Source: Metridium senile | Taxonomy: Eukaryota; Cnidaria; Anthozoa; Actiniaria; Metridiidae | Length of the DNA: 64,000 bases | Direction: 5' to 3' | Assembly: GCA_949775045.1 (NCBI GenBank) | Contig: OX459109.1 | Location: forward strand, 2,032,608 to 2,096,607 | In this document: piece by piece, positions 1 to 11,046 of the stretch | How positions within the stretch are numbered: position 1 is the first letter of the stretch | Layout of the letters: each line of letters begins with the position of its first letter | The notes under the pieces: generated by a model | What the model was told of the DNA's origin: nothing | Databases searched by the model: none | The model's input: only the letters and a program-made list of their open reading frames with translations | Position numbers and translations under genes: made by a program

Positions 1-134
1 TGTGCTGCGGCACAAATCGCAGGTAAATACACTTATAGTAATATATTTAGATCATGTCTTTACTCTAGCTGTCAACATGGTCAAACTCACGTGTCTGTAG
101 CAACGAAAACATCGCAACCGGAAAAGATTATGCC

Positions 135-215
135 GTGCCGTTGACCAATCAGAGTTCGCGTAAGAATTGATCCGAGCGAGAGCCAATCAGAAATCGCTTC
201 TTATATCGGGTCACA
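135..215 (+). promoter_or_regulatory. Possible promoter: two CCAATCAG boxes and a TATA-like site
   Basis: CCAATCAG occurs at 145-152 and 183-190, followed by a TATATC at 202-207. The surrounding 250 bases are richer in CpG than the rest of the left end. The pattern resembles an NF-Y/TATA promoter firing rightward, but I find no gene downstream on the plus strand, so it may be chance or part of a repeat. Confidence 0.2.
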
Positions 216-675
216 GAGAACACGATATCTGGCGAACTTTCGCAGACGGTTATTACGGGTAATTAAACCGGCTGCACGCAGGCTAGGCAAGTAGCGGTGG
301 TGCTGTTAAGATAATCTAGCAGTTGTTTCGGCCCTTCTCAATTATTGACTGTTACTAGAGAGTGCGTTACAGATAAGAGTTTATCTTCCTATCGAGTTAC
401 TGTTAATTACATCATCATGTTGTCGGAACTGTTTCATACCACAGGAATCCTGATGCAAACATAATATAGCGTAGTTAGCGTAAATAAAGAGAGAGAAAAA
501 AAAAAAAGAAAAGAAACGACAAAAAGCCGGGCTCCCTGTGAAGACTCCAGCAGTAATAATATTAATAAACTCTTTATTTAAAGAGGGTGACACGGAATAG
601 TTAAAAAAACTAATAAACAGATGACCGTGAACCAGGTCCTAAAAGCCAAGAGCGTTCTTGAGAACCTTTTCTATT

Positions 676-1338
676 TAATAATAATAATAATAATAATAAA
701 AGCATTTATTTATACACGATGATTTACATACGCAGCTTAGCTGATGTGGTCGTGTGATTTAAATTACAATATGATAATTTTATCTAGCTTATAATTTCAA
801 TTTCAATTTTTTGCGATGTCTGTTTTTTCTCTATCATCGTTGTGTAAGGCATTCCAACTTTTTCCTCCTTCGTATTCTATAGATTTCAGCATGAAGTTGG
901 ACTTTGGAAGAGGTAGATTTAGACATTGTTTACTCCTGAAATTGTATTTCTCATCACGTTTTGTATAAAGTTGAGTAAGGGAAGGTGGAACAAGCCCATT
1001 ATAGCACTTGACGTAGACAAAGATTAGTAGATTACGTTCGTCAATTGACTTGATTGGCTTCCATTTGACTAATTTTTAGACATCTTCAGATGGAGTATTC
1101 CAATCAAGTTTGTAGATAATCTTAGCCGCTCTTACATGGAATGTAAGCTGTCGAAAAGGGTCTTTCCACACGATCTCCAAATGAGCATGCCATACAAGAC
1201 AGACGGGAGAATGATTTTGAAGTAAAAATCAGCTTTAACTGCTTCAGGTAGAAAGTATAAGGACTTAAAATTTCGCAAATTTGGGTGTGAACGACTTGAC
1301 AATGACAACAAATGATAATCATATAATAATAAAAACAC
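676..1338 (-). mobile_element. LINE fossil, 3' end of a reverse transcriptase ORF, (ATT)n tail
   Basis: Read on the minus strand, about 1338-810 encodes the C-terminal part of a non-LTR retrotransposon polymerase. There is a stretch with ILPSVLYG, then HVRAAKIIYKLDWN, then LTQLYTKRDEKYNFRSK and a terminal W-N-A-L motif. The reading frame breaks once near 1132 and has an in-frame stop a little further on, so it is a dead 5'-truncated copy. An (ATT)n tract at about 679-701 on this strand is the likely 3' tail. Confidence 0.75.
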
Positions 1339-1393
1339 GATTTTTCATTAAAATTGCATTTACTTTTTGTTGGTTTTTCTACTGATTAAAATA

Positions 1394-1676
1394 CAGGGTT
1401 CGTGCAGGATTTCCATGAAAAAATTCAAGGAGTTTTTAAGGACGAAAATTACATTTTTCAAAGAGTAGAGTACTGATAAATCTTTGTAAAAAAAAAAAAA
1501 AATCTATACAAATAATGAAAGCTGACAGCTTAAACATTTTAAAAGTTTTATTGAGTTTATTACCGATAACTTTATCAAGGACTTTTTTCCGTTTTTCAAG
1601 GAGTTTCAAGTGCCCTTGAAAATGCATTTTAAATTTAAGCACTTTTCAAGGAGTTTAAGGACCTGCACGAACCCTG
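1394..1676. mobile_element. Non-autonomous DNA element, CAGGGTTCGTGCAGG ends, 6-bp target duplication
   Basis: Perfect 15-bp terminal inverted repeats (CAGGGTTCGTGCAGG at 1394-1408, its complement ending at 1676) are flanked by the direct repeat AAAATA (1388-1393 and 1677-1682). The interior repeats the phrase TTCAAGGAGTTT in degenerate form several times. No ORF of note. A second element of the same design lies at 52876-53310. Confidence 0.8.
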
Positions 1677-1991
1677 AAAATATAACAAAGCGACGGCACA
1701 TGCAGCAGTGTTTACATTAAGTTAAAAAAAGCAGAATAATTTTGCTTGCCATGCATAAAGAAATCATTATCAAAACGCTGATTTTTGACAGATAGGCTAA
1801 AGTTAAAGTGTTTACTAGAAAGCTAGTGATTTTCCTTCGTCTGTGAAAGAATAGTCAACATAATACACACTAATCCCATTGTATAATTTTGTTTTATTTC
1901 GACTATTACTCACTGACTAGTCTACTTCGTTGCACGGACGAATTGACATTAGAGAATTATTTAGTTAGGCTAAAATTAAAGTGTTTACTAA

Positions 1992-2129
1992 AGTGATTTT
2001 CATATGACCATGCAAGAAAATAGACCATTTAGTTTGTGGTAGTTGATAAAGAACAAAAGAAAACAATGGGTTTAGTGTTTATTACTAGCTATTAGTTTGC
2101 CTATCCTATCACGGTCATATGAAAATCAC
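1992..2129. mobile_element. Foldback repeat with GTGATTTTCATATGACC ends
   Basis: GTGATTTTCATATGACC near 1993 recurs inverted near 2113-2130. The phrase preceding it (AAAGTGTTTACTA) also occurs at about 1806, so this is a small MITE or remnant next to a duplicated flank. Confidence 0.45.
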
Positions 2130-2548
2130 TCGGATGTTGAAGCAAATGTTGAAACCGTTTGACGGCCGGGCCTTTATCTTACGGCTCGCTCGATATTTTT
2201 TGTCGTATTTGAAGTTAATTGCACGATCTTTTTAAAAAAAAGGATAATCACTCTCGACATTTTTAATATTAAATGCTCCGTTCCTTAGTATAAATGCGTA
2301 TGTTATTATAGAAAATCGCGCGCAGCTTATCAGGTCGAGAACTTCGGAATATTCAGTTCTGATAATCACCTACAACGTTTTGCGCGCCAATCTTTCATGT
2401 CTCGAAATGCCGCTGCGACATCACCATTATTACAGTGGAAACCCTCTCAAGTGGTCAAATAAATTAAAAAACGACTTCTTGCCTGGTCCCAGGGCTGGCC
2501 GGTATGGTGAGGTTTTACTGTATAATGTGTGGGCCTTGATTTTTTCTT

Positions 2549-2766
2549 AAAGGCCCAGGCAAACGGTTTCAACATTTGCTTCAACATCCGATTTTGTTGA
2601 ATGGCAATGTTTAAACGCTTTTAAACTCTTTCAACATCAGTTCAACATCTATTCAACACGTTTTAACAATGTTAAAAGAGTTTAAAAGCGTTTAATAAAC
2701 ATTGCCATTCAACAAAATCGAACGGATGTTGAAGCAAATGTTGAAACCGTTTGCCAAGGCCTTTTA
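2549..2766. mobile_element. Foldback MITE, family with TTTCAACATTTGCTTCAACA
   Basis: The two halves are inverted copies: AAAGGCCCAGGCAAACGG at the left, and CCGTTTGCCAAGGCCTTTT at the right. The interior is full of GTTGAA/TTCAAC words. Related copies or halves lie at about 2128-2180, 5567-5606, 6655-6812, 18618-18748 and 23207-23346. Confidence 0.7.
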
Positions 2767-2824
2767 AAAGCGTTAAGTAGGGGTTCAGATGTTGTATGAC
2801 TATGAGTGGTCGGTTAACAAATGT

Positions 2825-2830
2825 TTTAAT
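2825..2830 (-). terminator. Candidate ATTAAA poly(A) signal of DCP2
   Basis: ATTAAA on the minus strand, 42-47 bases beyond the DCP2 stop codon. It is a common variant signal. No AATAAA is present in the first 100 bases after the stop. Confidence 0.35.
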
Positions 2831-2871
2831 GCAGTGTATGATAAAAATAAAGCCTTCGCCTACGAATAAAA

Positions 2872-5800
2872 CTAAAATGAGTCTTTTAAAACATCCAGTA
2901 AGACCTGGTGATCAAACTTGAAGTTCACGAACGCTGGAGCACTAAAAACGAATCGATCACTGCCGTGTGTACTGTTCTCTTGTACAGCAGTCTTCGGTGT
3001 TGCCGTATGCGCAGACGCAGACAACATTCTCAATTTCAACAAAGGATCAATTGGCTGATCGTCCAGACTGCTATGGTCTAAATGCCGGATATGGGGGCTA
3101 CCACCGGAGTATCGGATAGCCGGGTGGGCGGGGTTTGAACCATACGGTGAAACAGGAGCGTGGTATATCGGTGAGAATGGCTCGTACGACTCAGTCCCCA
3201 TCGAGGTATTGAATTTCCCTTGCAATAATTGTTGAAGTCGATTGGGGCTAGCTGTCCCTTGTTGTTTACTTCCGGGTTTTCGATCACGTGATAGGCTTTT
3301 GTCACGTGGCGAAGATCGGTCTGGTCGTTGGAGGATTTTGATTGGGGTAGTGTTTTCTTCCGGTCCACGAGAGGACGGCGAGTCTCGTTCGTTTCCTGGG
3401 CTTTGGTATCCTGAAACAAGTAGGAGAAACCATCATTGTTATCATCGATATCTTCATCATTATTCCCATCATTATCATCATCATCATCATCATTTCTGCG
3501 CATTAGTGAATAACAACATGGAACTTAATCCTACCAAATGCAAAGTGATGTCAGTAGACTTTTTGCAGTATAACAGCTGTGTGTGGCGAGAAATTGTATC
3601 CTGCGGTATATACATTGATAACGTCACGTCCTTCAAATTGCTTGGTGTGTATATATCGTGTGATCTATCTTGGTCTACTCATTGTGACTACATCATCAAT
3701 AAGGCAAACAAGCGCCTTTATGCCCCTTCAACCTTTTTGAATTAGGTGTAACTGGAGTTTTCATACCTCTAGCAGTCCGAAGTCTATCCTGTTCTTTGTG
3801 ATGATGCTCTCTTAAAGGATGACTCATAGCATGCTGCACAAGAAACTTTTCCTGTTGGCGTTTTCTTCTTCGTTCAACGGCTGCCTGTTTCTTTTCAATT
3901 TCAAGTCTTGCATCCTCTTTGTCAACAAGTTTCTGCAGCTGGGCCTTTGGTGATGACATTTCTTCTGTATTAGACTTGGTGTTTCGGCTGCTTGGTCGAG
4001 GTGCAAAGCTACAGGACATACGTTTCCGGAGATCCCTGAGAAGCAGAAGATAACACTATCAGCATCCTCAGTAATATCTCAGAGCAACAAGCTAGTGGCG
4101 CAAAGAATCATGGATCAGTTCAGAAAACTAAATGTGCATTTGGCGCCCCTTTCTTGTTGTTTGATAAGTCAGAACGGACATTTCTCAATAACATATTGAC
4201 AAGTGTAGCAATGTGGCTATGAAACCCCTGCGTTCTAATAAAGTATACATAGGTAACCCATAATCCCCTGCACTACTAGCTTGTAGGCTTTTCTCTTCAC
4301 GGGTGACAAAGTTTTTTGGAAAGGGTGTATCATTTTATAGTTCTCTTCCATATTCCATGAACCTCAGCCTCAATAGCTTGTAACATATTCTTTAGAATTC
4401 GACTACAGCCTGTTGAATTTGTTTTGAAGTGTTTCAATTGTTTGATGATGTGTAAATTCCTTAAACTACCACAGGCTGTAGTCAAATTCTAAAGAATATA
4501 TTACGCGCTATCGAGGCTGAGGTTGATTGAAAAGAACTGTGAAACAGACTGTAAGTTTTAAGCAATTGATTACTTCACTTACTTGACAAAAGGAATGACC
4601 ATAAAGAAAGCGCTTGGGTTACAGTTGAGATATTCTACACAGTTAGTGTCTTTCTTATGGACTGGAAGGTACTCTATCTCAAACCATCTGATATCCTGCA
4701 AAGACAACAGCAACCAAATAATATTAAAAAAAATTACTAGAGATTTCTCATCTCCCCGGGCCTTTCCTCCACTACTTTTTATATGTCTTGGGTAACACAG
4801 CGGTCAAACGACTACGCATGTGCGAAAAAACAAGTAAAATGACCCAGCACACAAATGTGACATTCGTACGGACTCTATTAAAAACAATGGATTGTACGAC
4901 TTTCATCGCTTTTTTCTCAAAATATAAAGAAAAATACAAAAGTATAGACTCATGGTAGCTTTAAAATATAACAAATGCTATGTAATCTTACACGAAACTT
5001 CAAGCTTATATATTCATATTCATTTCTTATAAATCAACTTCAAACACTGTAGTCTGGAACTCCTAATGTTTACAATGGCAAATTTACCGCTGAGTGTGAA
5101 AAGTTTGCCACGCATGCATAGTTGTTTGAACGCTGTGTTGTCTTAGGTTTTGCTATCCCATAACAACTTTTCCCCTTACCTAAAAGCTTGCTATGCCGGC
5201 TAAGATCTCTTTGAAATGCAATAGATTCAAATGCAATACCTACCCTTATTTCACCTCTAGTCTGTGGCTGGAATTGTGTTTCTTCTGGTATTCCAGGAAC
5301 AACATACAATCTAATCTATAGAAACAAACACTTTGTTATTAATGTTGATGAGTTGTGACCTTTTATTTTGTGTGCACATGGTAGTTGATTGTATCATGTA
5401 AGTATATTTTATGAGTCAGTCACTGAGAGAAGTTATGGCTAAGGTTTGTTATGCCCTCAATGGCTCTTTTTTTTTTCCCCTCAAAATTCAGGTTTCCGGC
5501 TGTGCCCTGCAATTAATGAACCCACGATTGCTGAATGTCTCAGTAATATTATCTGTGAATAATATCATTAATGTTGAAGCCATTTGCCTGGGCCTTTATG
5601 CTGTAATACCATAGTTAGTAGATTATAGTAAGTAAGTAAGAAACTTTATTTATAGAGGGTAGCACTAAATAGCTAAAAGCTAATAAACTTGTGGCCCTCA
5701 TAATCAATAATTTACAAATTTACATTAATAGATTAACTCTATATTAACTATAACATTATGGTAATACTAATGTTAAAATAGAGTGAGCAGTCTTACTGGA

Positions 5801-7955
5801 TGGTCATGGATCTTGTGTTCAATATAATTATCAGGATCTGCTAATTCTCTCATATCAAAACCAGTCTCTTCGTAGACCTACAAAGGATAAAAATTATACA
5901 TGTACATGTTAGAGTAGAACTTTATAATACAACTTGTTTTTGTTCATTTATCAGTTTTTTACAGTCTTATTAATTAATAAATTAAGTATTATGGTAGGTA
6001 ATATAATAAATTGGAGTATTCCAACGAAGGGCTAAAGCTGGAAACGTCAGTAAAGTTAAGTCAACATTTTTTATGGTGTAACAAATTTCATTATATTACC
6101 TATCGTTTATATCAAACACCGATGCAGCCTATACTAGTTTACTTGCTAGTTTCCATTTAAATTTATTATTATTATTATCATTATTATCAATTATTGATTT
6201 ATTTTATTTATACTGAGTGTAGTCTATGATAGTGTGTGTAGACATCAAAGAAGAGCCCTAAAAGGGAGTGAAGACCTGTGGCTCCCACTTGGTTGTGTAC
6301 TGGAAACCTATTGTATTCTTTGTTAGCTTTGTTCTGTTGTTTAATTTGGAGTCTTCTGTGTTTCTATTGAATAATGTAGACTGTGTCCAGTACACATAGG
6401 TAAAGCTGTGATGGCTCTAAAACATGCAGTTTAATGAAAACTTCACAAAGAAATAATTATTATAATTATTGGTAGTCTCTTTCTAGAGACATGTTATGAA
6501 CATCCTTTGGTTTGTTAACATACCTCTCTTATTGCACAGTCAAATTCATTTTCATCTTTGTTGACTTTCCCTTTAGGAAAACCCCAGCTTGTCTTAGACA
6601 TTGCAGGCTGTACAAGTATACACTGAAAGCACACCAAGAATATTACATTATTGCCTGTTAAATGGTTGTTGCAATTGAACGATGTTGAGCGTAAGGGGAT
6701 AAATAGTTTCAATGACAATGTTGAAATGGAGTGGCAAACGTCTTCAACATTGCCATTCAACAAAATCGAACAGATGTTGAAGCAAATGTTGATGCTGATT
6801 GCCCAGGCCTTTAGAATATCAGCAAGCGATAGTTACCTTGTCAAATGTTTGATTAATTAGAATGGCTCCAAATACAGGTACTTTGAGTTTGTATTTGCGC
6901 CAGTTAGCAAATATCTGGTTGACATCCTCACCAGTTTCATTAAGAAATGAAAAATTATTAAAAAGTACAAAAAGTTAAGGATAAACAACTAAGGATCATG
7001 TAAGATCTACTTTATATACTCATTTGCTCACAATAATAATTATTTAATTACATCTAATTGCAAGAACCTTGTCCTGACTTTTGTAATTTAGTGGGAAAGG
7101 AATTAATCAAAAGCTTTTGTGTTTTAATTAATTCCTTTCCCACTAAAATACAAAATTCAGGACAACGTTCTTGGTTTATTACTCTTCTTAGTAGCTAGTT
7201 AATTCACAAACTAATACAAGAAGGAGATTATATGTTCTTGCAATTAGGTGTATATATTTAATTATAATACTCAGCTAGCTCAGTGTTTAAATTAACTTCT
7301 ACTTACTATAAATAATTCCTTTGGACACAAACCCAGTAAAACAATATTGCATGCGTTTCAATATTGAAAGTGAAAGTATAGTGGCGTATTAAATTGTTAG
7401 CTAACAAATACTCATGTTTACTTCATCAAGTTTTTCACTGAATCTAGACTCTAAACTACAGCAAATGTCAACTAGAAAAGGATATCAATTCGTGTAAATT
7501 CCTTGATTCCGCATCCAGGAAGATCAGGATTTTCTTGACGATAAAAATCGATGTAAAACCAGTGGGCAAGTTCGATTTGAAAACACAAACGAACAACGTC
7601 TCTCCTTTCTTCGTGTGGTATATTGATTAAAAAACGGCTGAAAGAAGAATAAATAGTTCATTTTATTAACTGGTGAAAATCCAATGCAAATGTAGATTAA
7701 CAACTTCTATTTTTAAAGTCGTTTGCGTCTGTTTATAAGCTTGAATTTTTTGAAATTCAATTTGAAAAAATTCGAAAAGTCAAGAAAACGGATTAAAATT
7801 GCTGCAAATTATACACCAACATACACCAAAATCACAAAAGAAGAGGGCAATATTATATGTTTGTCGTACCTGCAAAGATCTTCTAAGACTTCTTCAGGAA
7901 TTAAACGATTATAATGGGTGGTGATAGGAGAATCTGCTTCCGTCTCGGACGCCAT
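2872..7955 (-). CDS. DCP2: mRNA-decapping enzyme 2 (DCP2), Nudix hydrolase, 9 exons
   Basis: Exons (minus): 7955-7870, 7637-7486, 6964-6837, 6622-6524, 5877-5797, 5315-5244, 4695-4583, 4035-3767, 3410-2872. Together they give 1539 nt, 512 aa, with the frame closed at every junction. Residues 20-80 form the DCP2 regulatory domain ([29 protein letters not shown]). The Nudix box is complete at 140-162 (GKVNKDE...REVYEETGF) with metal-binding Glu155, Glu158 and Glu159, preceded by WGFPKG. Box-B-like sequence follows up to about residue 244. The last 270 residues are polar, with possible short leucine motifs ([17 protein letters not shown]), as in metazoan DCP2 tails. The family removes the m7G cap from mRNA in the 5'-3' decay pathway, in the cytoplasm with DCP1. 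All splice sites are GT-AG except intron 2, which is AT-AC. The start ATG lies in an AAGATGGCG context. Introns carry MITEs, a Penelope-like fragment and a LINE fragment. Confidence 0.95.
3424..3495. repeat. (ATC)n microsatellite in DCP2 intron 8
   Basis: Imperfect ATC/ATT trinucleotide tract on the plus strand, ending in a pure (ATC) run at about 3475-3493. It is next to the acceptor of the last DCP2 exon and adjoins a LINE fragment. Confidence 0.8.
3496..3745 (+). mobile_element. LINE reverse transcriptase fragment in DCP2 intron 8
   Basis: The plus strand encodes a short reverse transcriptase piece downstream of the catalytic YADD region. It has [11 protein letters not shown], then [15 protein letters not shown], then a KANKRLY motif, ending at a stop at 3745. 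This is the usual order for a non-LTR retrotransposon. It lies antisense to DCP2 and fills most of this 356-bp intron. Only about 75 residues remain. Confidence 0.7.
4086..4331. mobile_element. MITE, family ending in TATACACCCTTTCC (left end missing)
   Basis: Shares the interior (AGCTAGTGGCGCAAAG, AACATATTGACAAGTGTAGC) and the right end GGAAAGGGTGTAT with full copies at 32221-32509 and 33918-34211. The left terminus is lost. Lies in DCP2 intron 7. Confidence 0.65.
4335..4553. mobile_element. Foldback MITE in DCP2 intron 7
   Basis: Inverted arms: CCTCAGCCTCAATAG and ATTCTTTAGAATTCGACTAC at left, recurring inverted at about 4470-4550. A diverged half copy is at about 41320-41395. Confidence 0.6.
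6008..6170 (+). mobile_element. Penelope-like element fragment with hammerhead-like core
   Basis: Contains AACGAAGGGCTAAAGCTGGA followed by AACGTCAG, then CCGATGCAGCCTATACTAG. The same string order is found at 21480-21770, 22300-22735 and inverted at 59455-59765. Lies in DCP2 intron 4. Confidence 0.5.
6655..6812. mobile_element. Degenerate foldback MITE (TTCAACATTTG family), DCP2 intron 3
   Basis: The right half (CATTGCCATTCAACAAAATC, then GATGTTGAAGCAAATG, then GCCCAGGCCTTT) matches the 2549-2766 element. The left half is diverged. It ends 25 bases short of the DCP2 exon 3 donor. Confidence 0.5.
6965..7485 (-). other. DCP2: U12-type AT-AC intron (DCP2 intron 2)
   Basis: The intron begins ATATCCTTTT at 7485, the textbook U12 AT-AC donor, and ends TTTTTGTAC at 6965. 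A U12-like branch site, ATCCTTAAC, lies at 6982-6974, about 10 bases before the end. No GT donor or AG acceptor keeps the DCP2 frame here, because a stop follows the last exon codon. With AT-AC splicing the protein reads [19 protein letters not shown], which matches the DCP2 family. A nested MITE sits inside the intron. Confidence 0.88.
7044..7252. mobile_element. Nested foldback elements within the AT-AC intron
   Basis: Inner palindrome 7064-7171 (GAACCTTGTCCTGA ... CAGGACAACGTTCT, with AGTGGGAAAGGAATTAAT in both arms) sits inside outer inverted ends (ACATCTAATTGCAAGAAC ... GTTCTTGCAATTAGGTGT). Confidence 0.55.
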
Positions 7956-7962
7956 CTTGGAA
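7945..7962 (-). promoter_or_regulatory. DCP2: AAGATGGCG start-context element of DCP2 (YY1/TISU-like)
   Basis: Minus-strand CCAAGATGGCGTCC contains the DCP2 start codon. It fits the known YY1 core-promoter site and TISU translation initiator (consensus near AAnATGGCGGC), which mark TATA-less housekeeping genes with very short 5' UTRs. Equivalent elements precede the other three genes. Confidence 0.5.
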
Positions 7963-7997
7963 AAATAAGGTATGTACTTCGTGAAGGGTGAATATTA

Positions 7998-10781
7998 TAG
8001 TCCAGTCAATCTACGGATTTTTTTGGGTCCAGTCCAAACAAATTGCAATAGAATTTTTCTCACTGTAATTATGTTAGGATAGGTGTCTTAAACAACATAC
8101 TAAAAATCCCAAAAAATCCCATCGGTGGAACATCCTCAAAAATCGAATTAAAGATTTCATCATTTCACCACAGGGAACCCGCAATTGGAAAAAATATGAC
8201 CAAGCTGTTAAATGTTGTCAAATATGAAATGATAGAAATATTTCCATTATATTATGATAGAATAGTGTTTCTGTACAGATATTTTCAATTTCCAATCAAA
8301 TAGGTTGAAGTAATATGATAAAAATCAATATATAGAATACTCACCACAGGGCTCCCGCATCTCAAAACTGAAATTTTAAAATTTTCGAAAAAAGTTCTGA
8401 AGGAATTTCACTAGAGAAGTGAAGATAAAAATCACTATTAGAGTTTTGTTTCATTGTGAATTCAGTGTGAAGTATTTATACCTATACTAATACTCTGGTC
8501 ACCAGAGGCTTGCATAACTGTCTCCCTGACACGTATTTTGAGCTGCGAAGCAGCAAGACTTGTTTATTTTCATTTTTGTTAATGGGTCGTTTACAAGGGA
8601 CATTTTCTCGTAATTGATCCCGATTTTGTACACAAAAGTTATATTAGATCCTGGCCTGCTCCCAAAGCCTCGCGCATTTTGATCCCTGACCCATGAATTT
8701 ATTCATATGATCCCGATCCCTCTTCTGTGATCCCTGATTCCAGCTGATTCTGACTATATGTGATTCCTGATCCTAGGCATGTGATCCCTGATTCCACATG
8801 CCTCGTCACGACCTTGAGATTGAATGTTATAATTTAACTAGATACGCTGTAGTACATTTGTACATATGCTAAGCGGCAAGACGATTGAACATACTATATA
8901 AAGAGGCCATTTGCAATGGGATTCAGCATTATTTCTGTCAGTTCTCTACCACGCATCAGTCTATCAGCGGTATTCACACTGCGCATTAGAATACTGGTTC
9001 TATCTTTAATCCGTCAAAGCTTTGCGTCATGCATAGCAGCAAGCGCGTCTAACAAGGTTTGATTCGTATATAGAAAGGATCGATAAACTTCTGAATATTT
9101 AACCTGCAGAGTTACCTCCATCATCTGTATTTAAATGTACCGACAGCACGTTTAGAGCATGAGTGGTTTCCTGTTGCACTAACTGTAACTACCGAACTAA
9201 GTGGTTTCTATATCTTCTAAGTGGCTGCGATTGCTGGTCACTTTTTCCACCTGTGAATTGCGCTATTTTAGACATTTCATGAATAAAGCACTTCGTGAAT
9301 TTTCAGGGTTTTTTTCATGTGATGAGAGTAAATAGAAACCTATTGTCGCACCTCACTATCTACAACCTCTTCTGGCATTTGCTTGGTCTTCTAATGGCCC
9401 GTCTACACTACCCCGGATAAATTTGAAAATGGAGCTTTACTTATTTAGTAAGGCTAATTCTTCAATATCATGCGGCTGGTAACACTGCTTCTTGAATACC
9501 ATGCCGTTTGTTATAAAAAGGCTCTTCGTCTATGCCATAGTAGCAGCACTCGGCAAAGTCCATGAGGTTGCTAGTGGCTGTATTTAAGTACGAGGCCTTA
9601 TTTACTAGCAACCTTTTTACATACCTACCGCAAAGTCGATCTAAATGCTAGAATTGTAAGCCCTGTCCACACCGCCATGAGCTCAGTGCCCTACTCTTAG
9701 TCGAACAGTTGTGTGTGGTGTGTGGAGAGACGGGACCTCTGGTTTTAATTACATCCTTATCGTGAAGAAGACGTGAAAGTCTAACTATTTGCAAATGCCG
9801 ATTTACAAAGGCATCACCTAGCTTCTTCTCAACTATTTTAAGACCCTGAGTATTGGTCTGGCCGAGACGCGAATCCCACACTTCCCGTACCGATGATAGC
9901 CCAGCACTTGTCCAACTATACCAACTGGTTGGCCAACCTTTATAATTAAGGCCCTGTCCAAACTAGTGCGTTTTCGTTTGGACCCGTTTTCGTTTGGACC
10001 CATTTTCGTTTGATTTGAAAACGCATCGATCGCGTCACACTACCGTTTTGCTCCGTTTTCGACTGTCCACACTAATACGCTCAAAAACGATCGAAACGAT
10101 GGTGTTGCAAATGTTTGACAATATGCACATGCTAATGTGGTACATTTGACGTAATTAAGCGTTTTTATTTCGATACGTTTTCGACTGTTCACACTAATAC
10201 GATATGTATGCGTTTTCATTTTGATCCACTTTCAAGAGCATTTTCAAATCGATGAATGTGATGCAGGCTATACTGAAGCGGGTATAAATACTTCACACAT
10301 TATGAATAAACATTTTTGTTCTGAATTCACAACAAAACAAAACTATAATAGTGATTTTTATCTTCACTTCTCTAGTGAAATTCCTTCAGAAATTTTTTCG
10401 GAAATTTTAAAATTTCAGTTTTGAGATGCGGGATCCCTGTGGTGAGAAGTATTCTATATATTGATTTTTATCATGTTACTTCAACGAATGTGATTGGAAA
10501 TTGAAAATATATGTACAGAAACACTATTCTATCACAATGTAATGGAAATATTTCTATTATTTCATATTTGACAAAATTTAACAGCTTGGTCATATTTTTT
10601 CCAATTGCGGGTTCCCTGTGGTGAAATGATGAAATCTTTAATTCGATTTTTGAGGATGTTCCACCGATGGGATTTTTTGGGATTTTTAGTATGTTGTTTA
10701 GGACACCTATCCTAACATAATTACAGTGAGAAAAATTCTATTGCAATTTGTTTGGACTCAAACCACAGATTGACTGGACTA
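7998..10781. mobile_element. 2.8-kb DNA transposon with about 465-bp terminal inverted repeats
   Basis: The left arm 7998-8465 and right arm 10316-10781 are long, well-conserved inverted copies. Both start TAGTCCAGTCAATCT and both contain ACCACAGGGAACCCGC-like and GAAGTGAAGATAAAAATCAC stretches. The flank is TTA on both sides; TA alone also fits, so the superfamily is uncertain (Harbinger-like TWA or mariner-like TA). The roughly 1.85-kb interior has no ORF above about 77 codons, so it is non-autonomous. It includes degenerate GATCCCTGATTC phrases (about 8620-8800) and CACACTAATACG repeats (about 9950-10240). Confidence 0.85.
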
Positions 10782-10891
10782 TTAGTGTCTGATGCTCAAC
10801 AGACTAATCAATTTTTTTTAACCACAGGGAACCCAAGAACATACGAAACGCAAAGCATTCTGGTTTAGTGCGACTTTGTAGCCCTTCCTTA

Positions 10892-10945
10892 TCCAAGATG
10901 GCGGACCTATTCGCGTGGTTCATGCCTTGTTTTGCAATGTTTTAG
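10892..10945 (+). promoter_or_regulatory. PIGO: YY1/TISU-like element and 15-codon uORF upstream of PIGO
   Basis: CCAAGATGGCGGAC at 10894-10907 lies about 150 bases before the PIGO ATG. Its ATG (10898) opens a frame of 15 codons ending in TAG at 10945, not in frame with PIGO. It is either a transcription-start-proximal YY1 site or an upstream ORF that limits PIGO translation. LRRC61 has the same arrangement. Confidence 0.45.
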
Positions 10946-11046
10946 CATTTTACTGCAGTAAATGCTTATAAAATCACGTAAAACTTCACAAACAGATAGA
11001 GTTTAGCTTGATTTTCTATATATTCCAAGAAGGAGAATTTTCAAGC

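Noticed and set aside
7998..10781. Protein-coding transposase inside the large inverted-repeat element
   Set aside because: No ORF above about 77 codons and no recognisable transposase motif in either strand.
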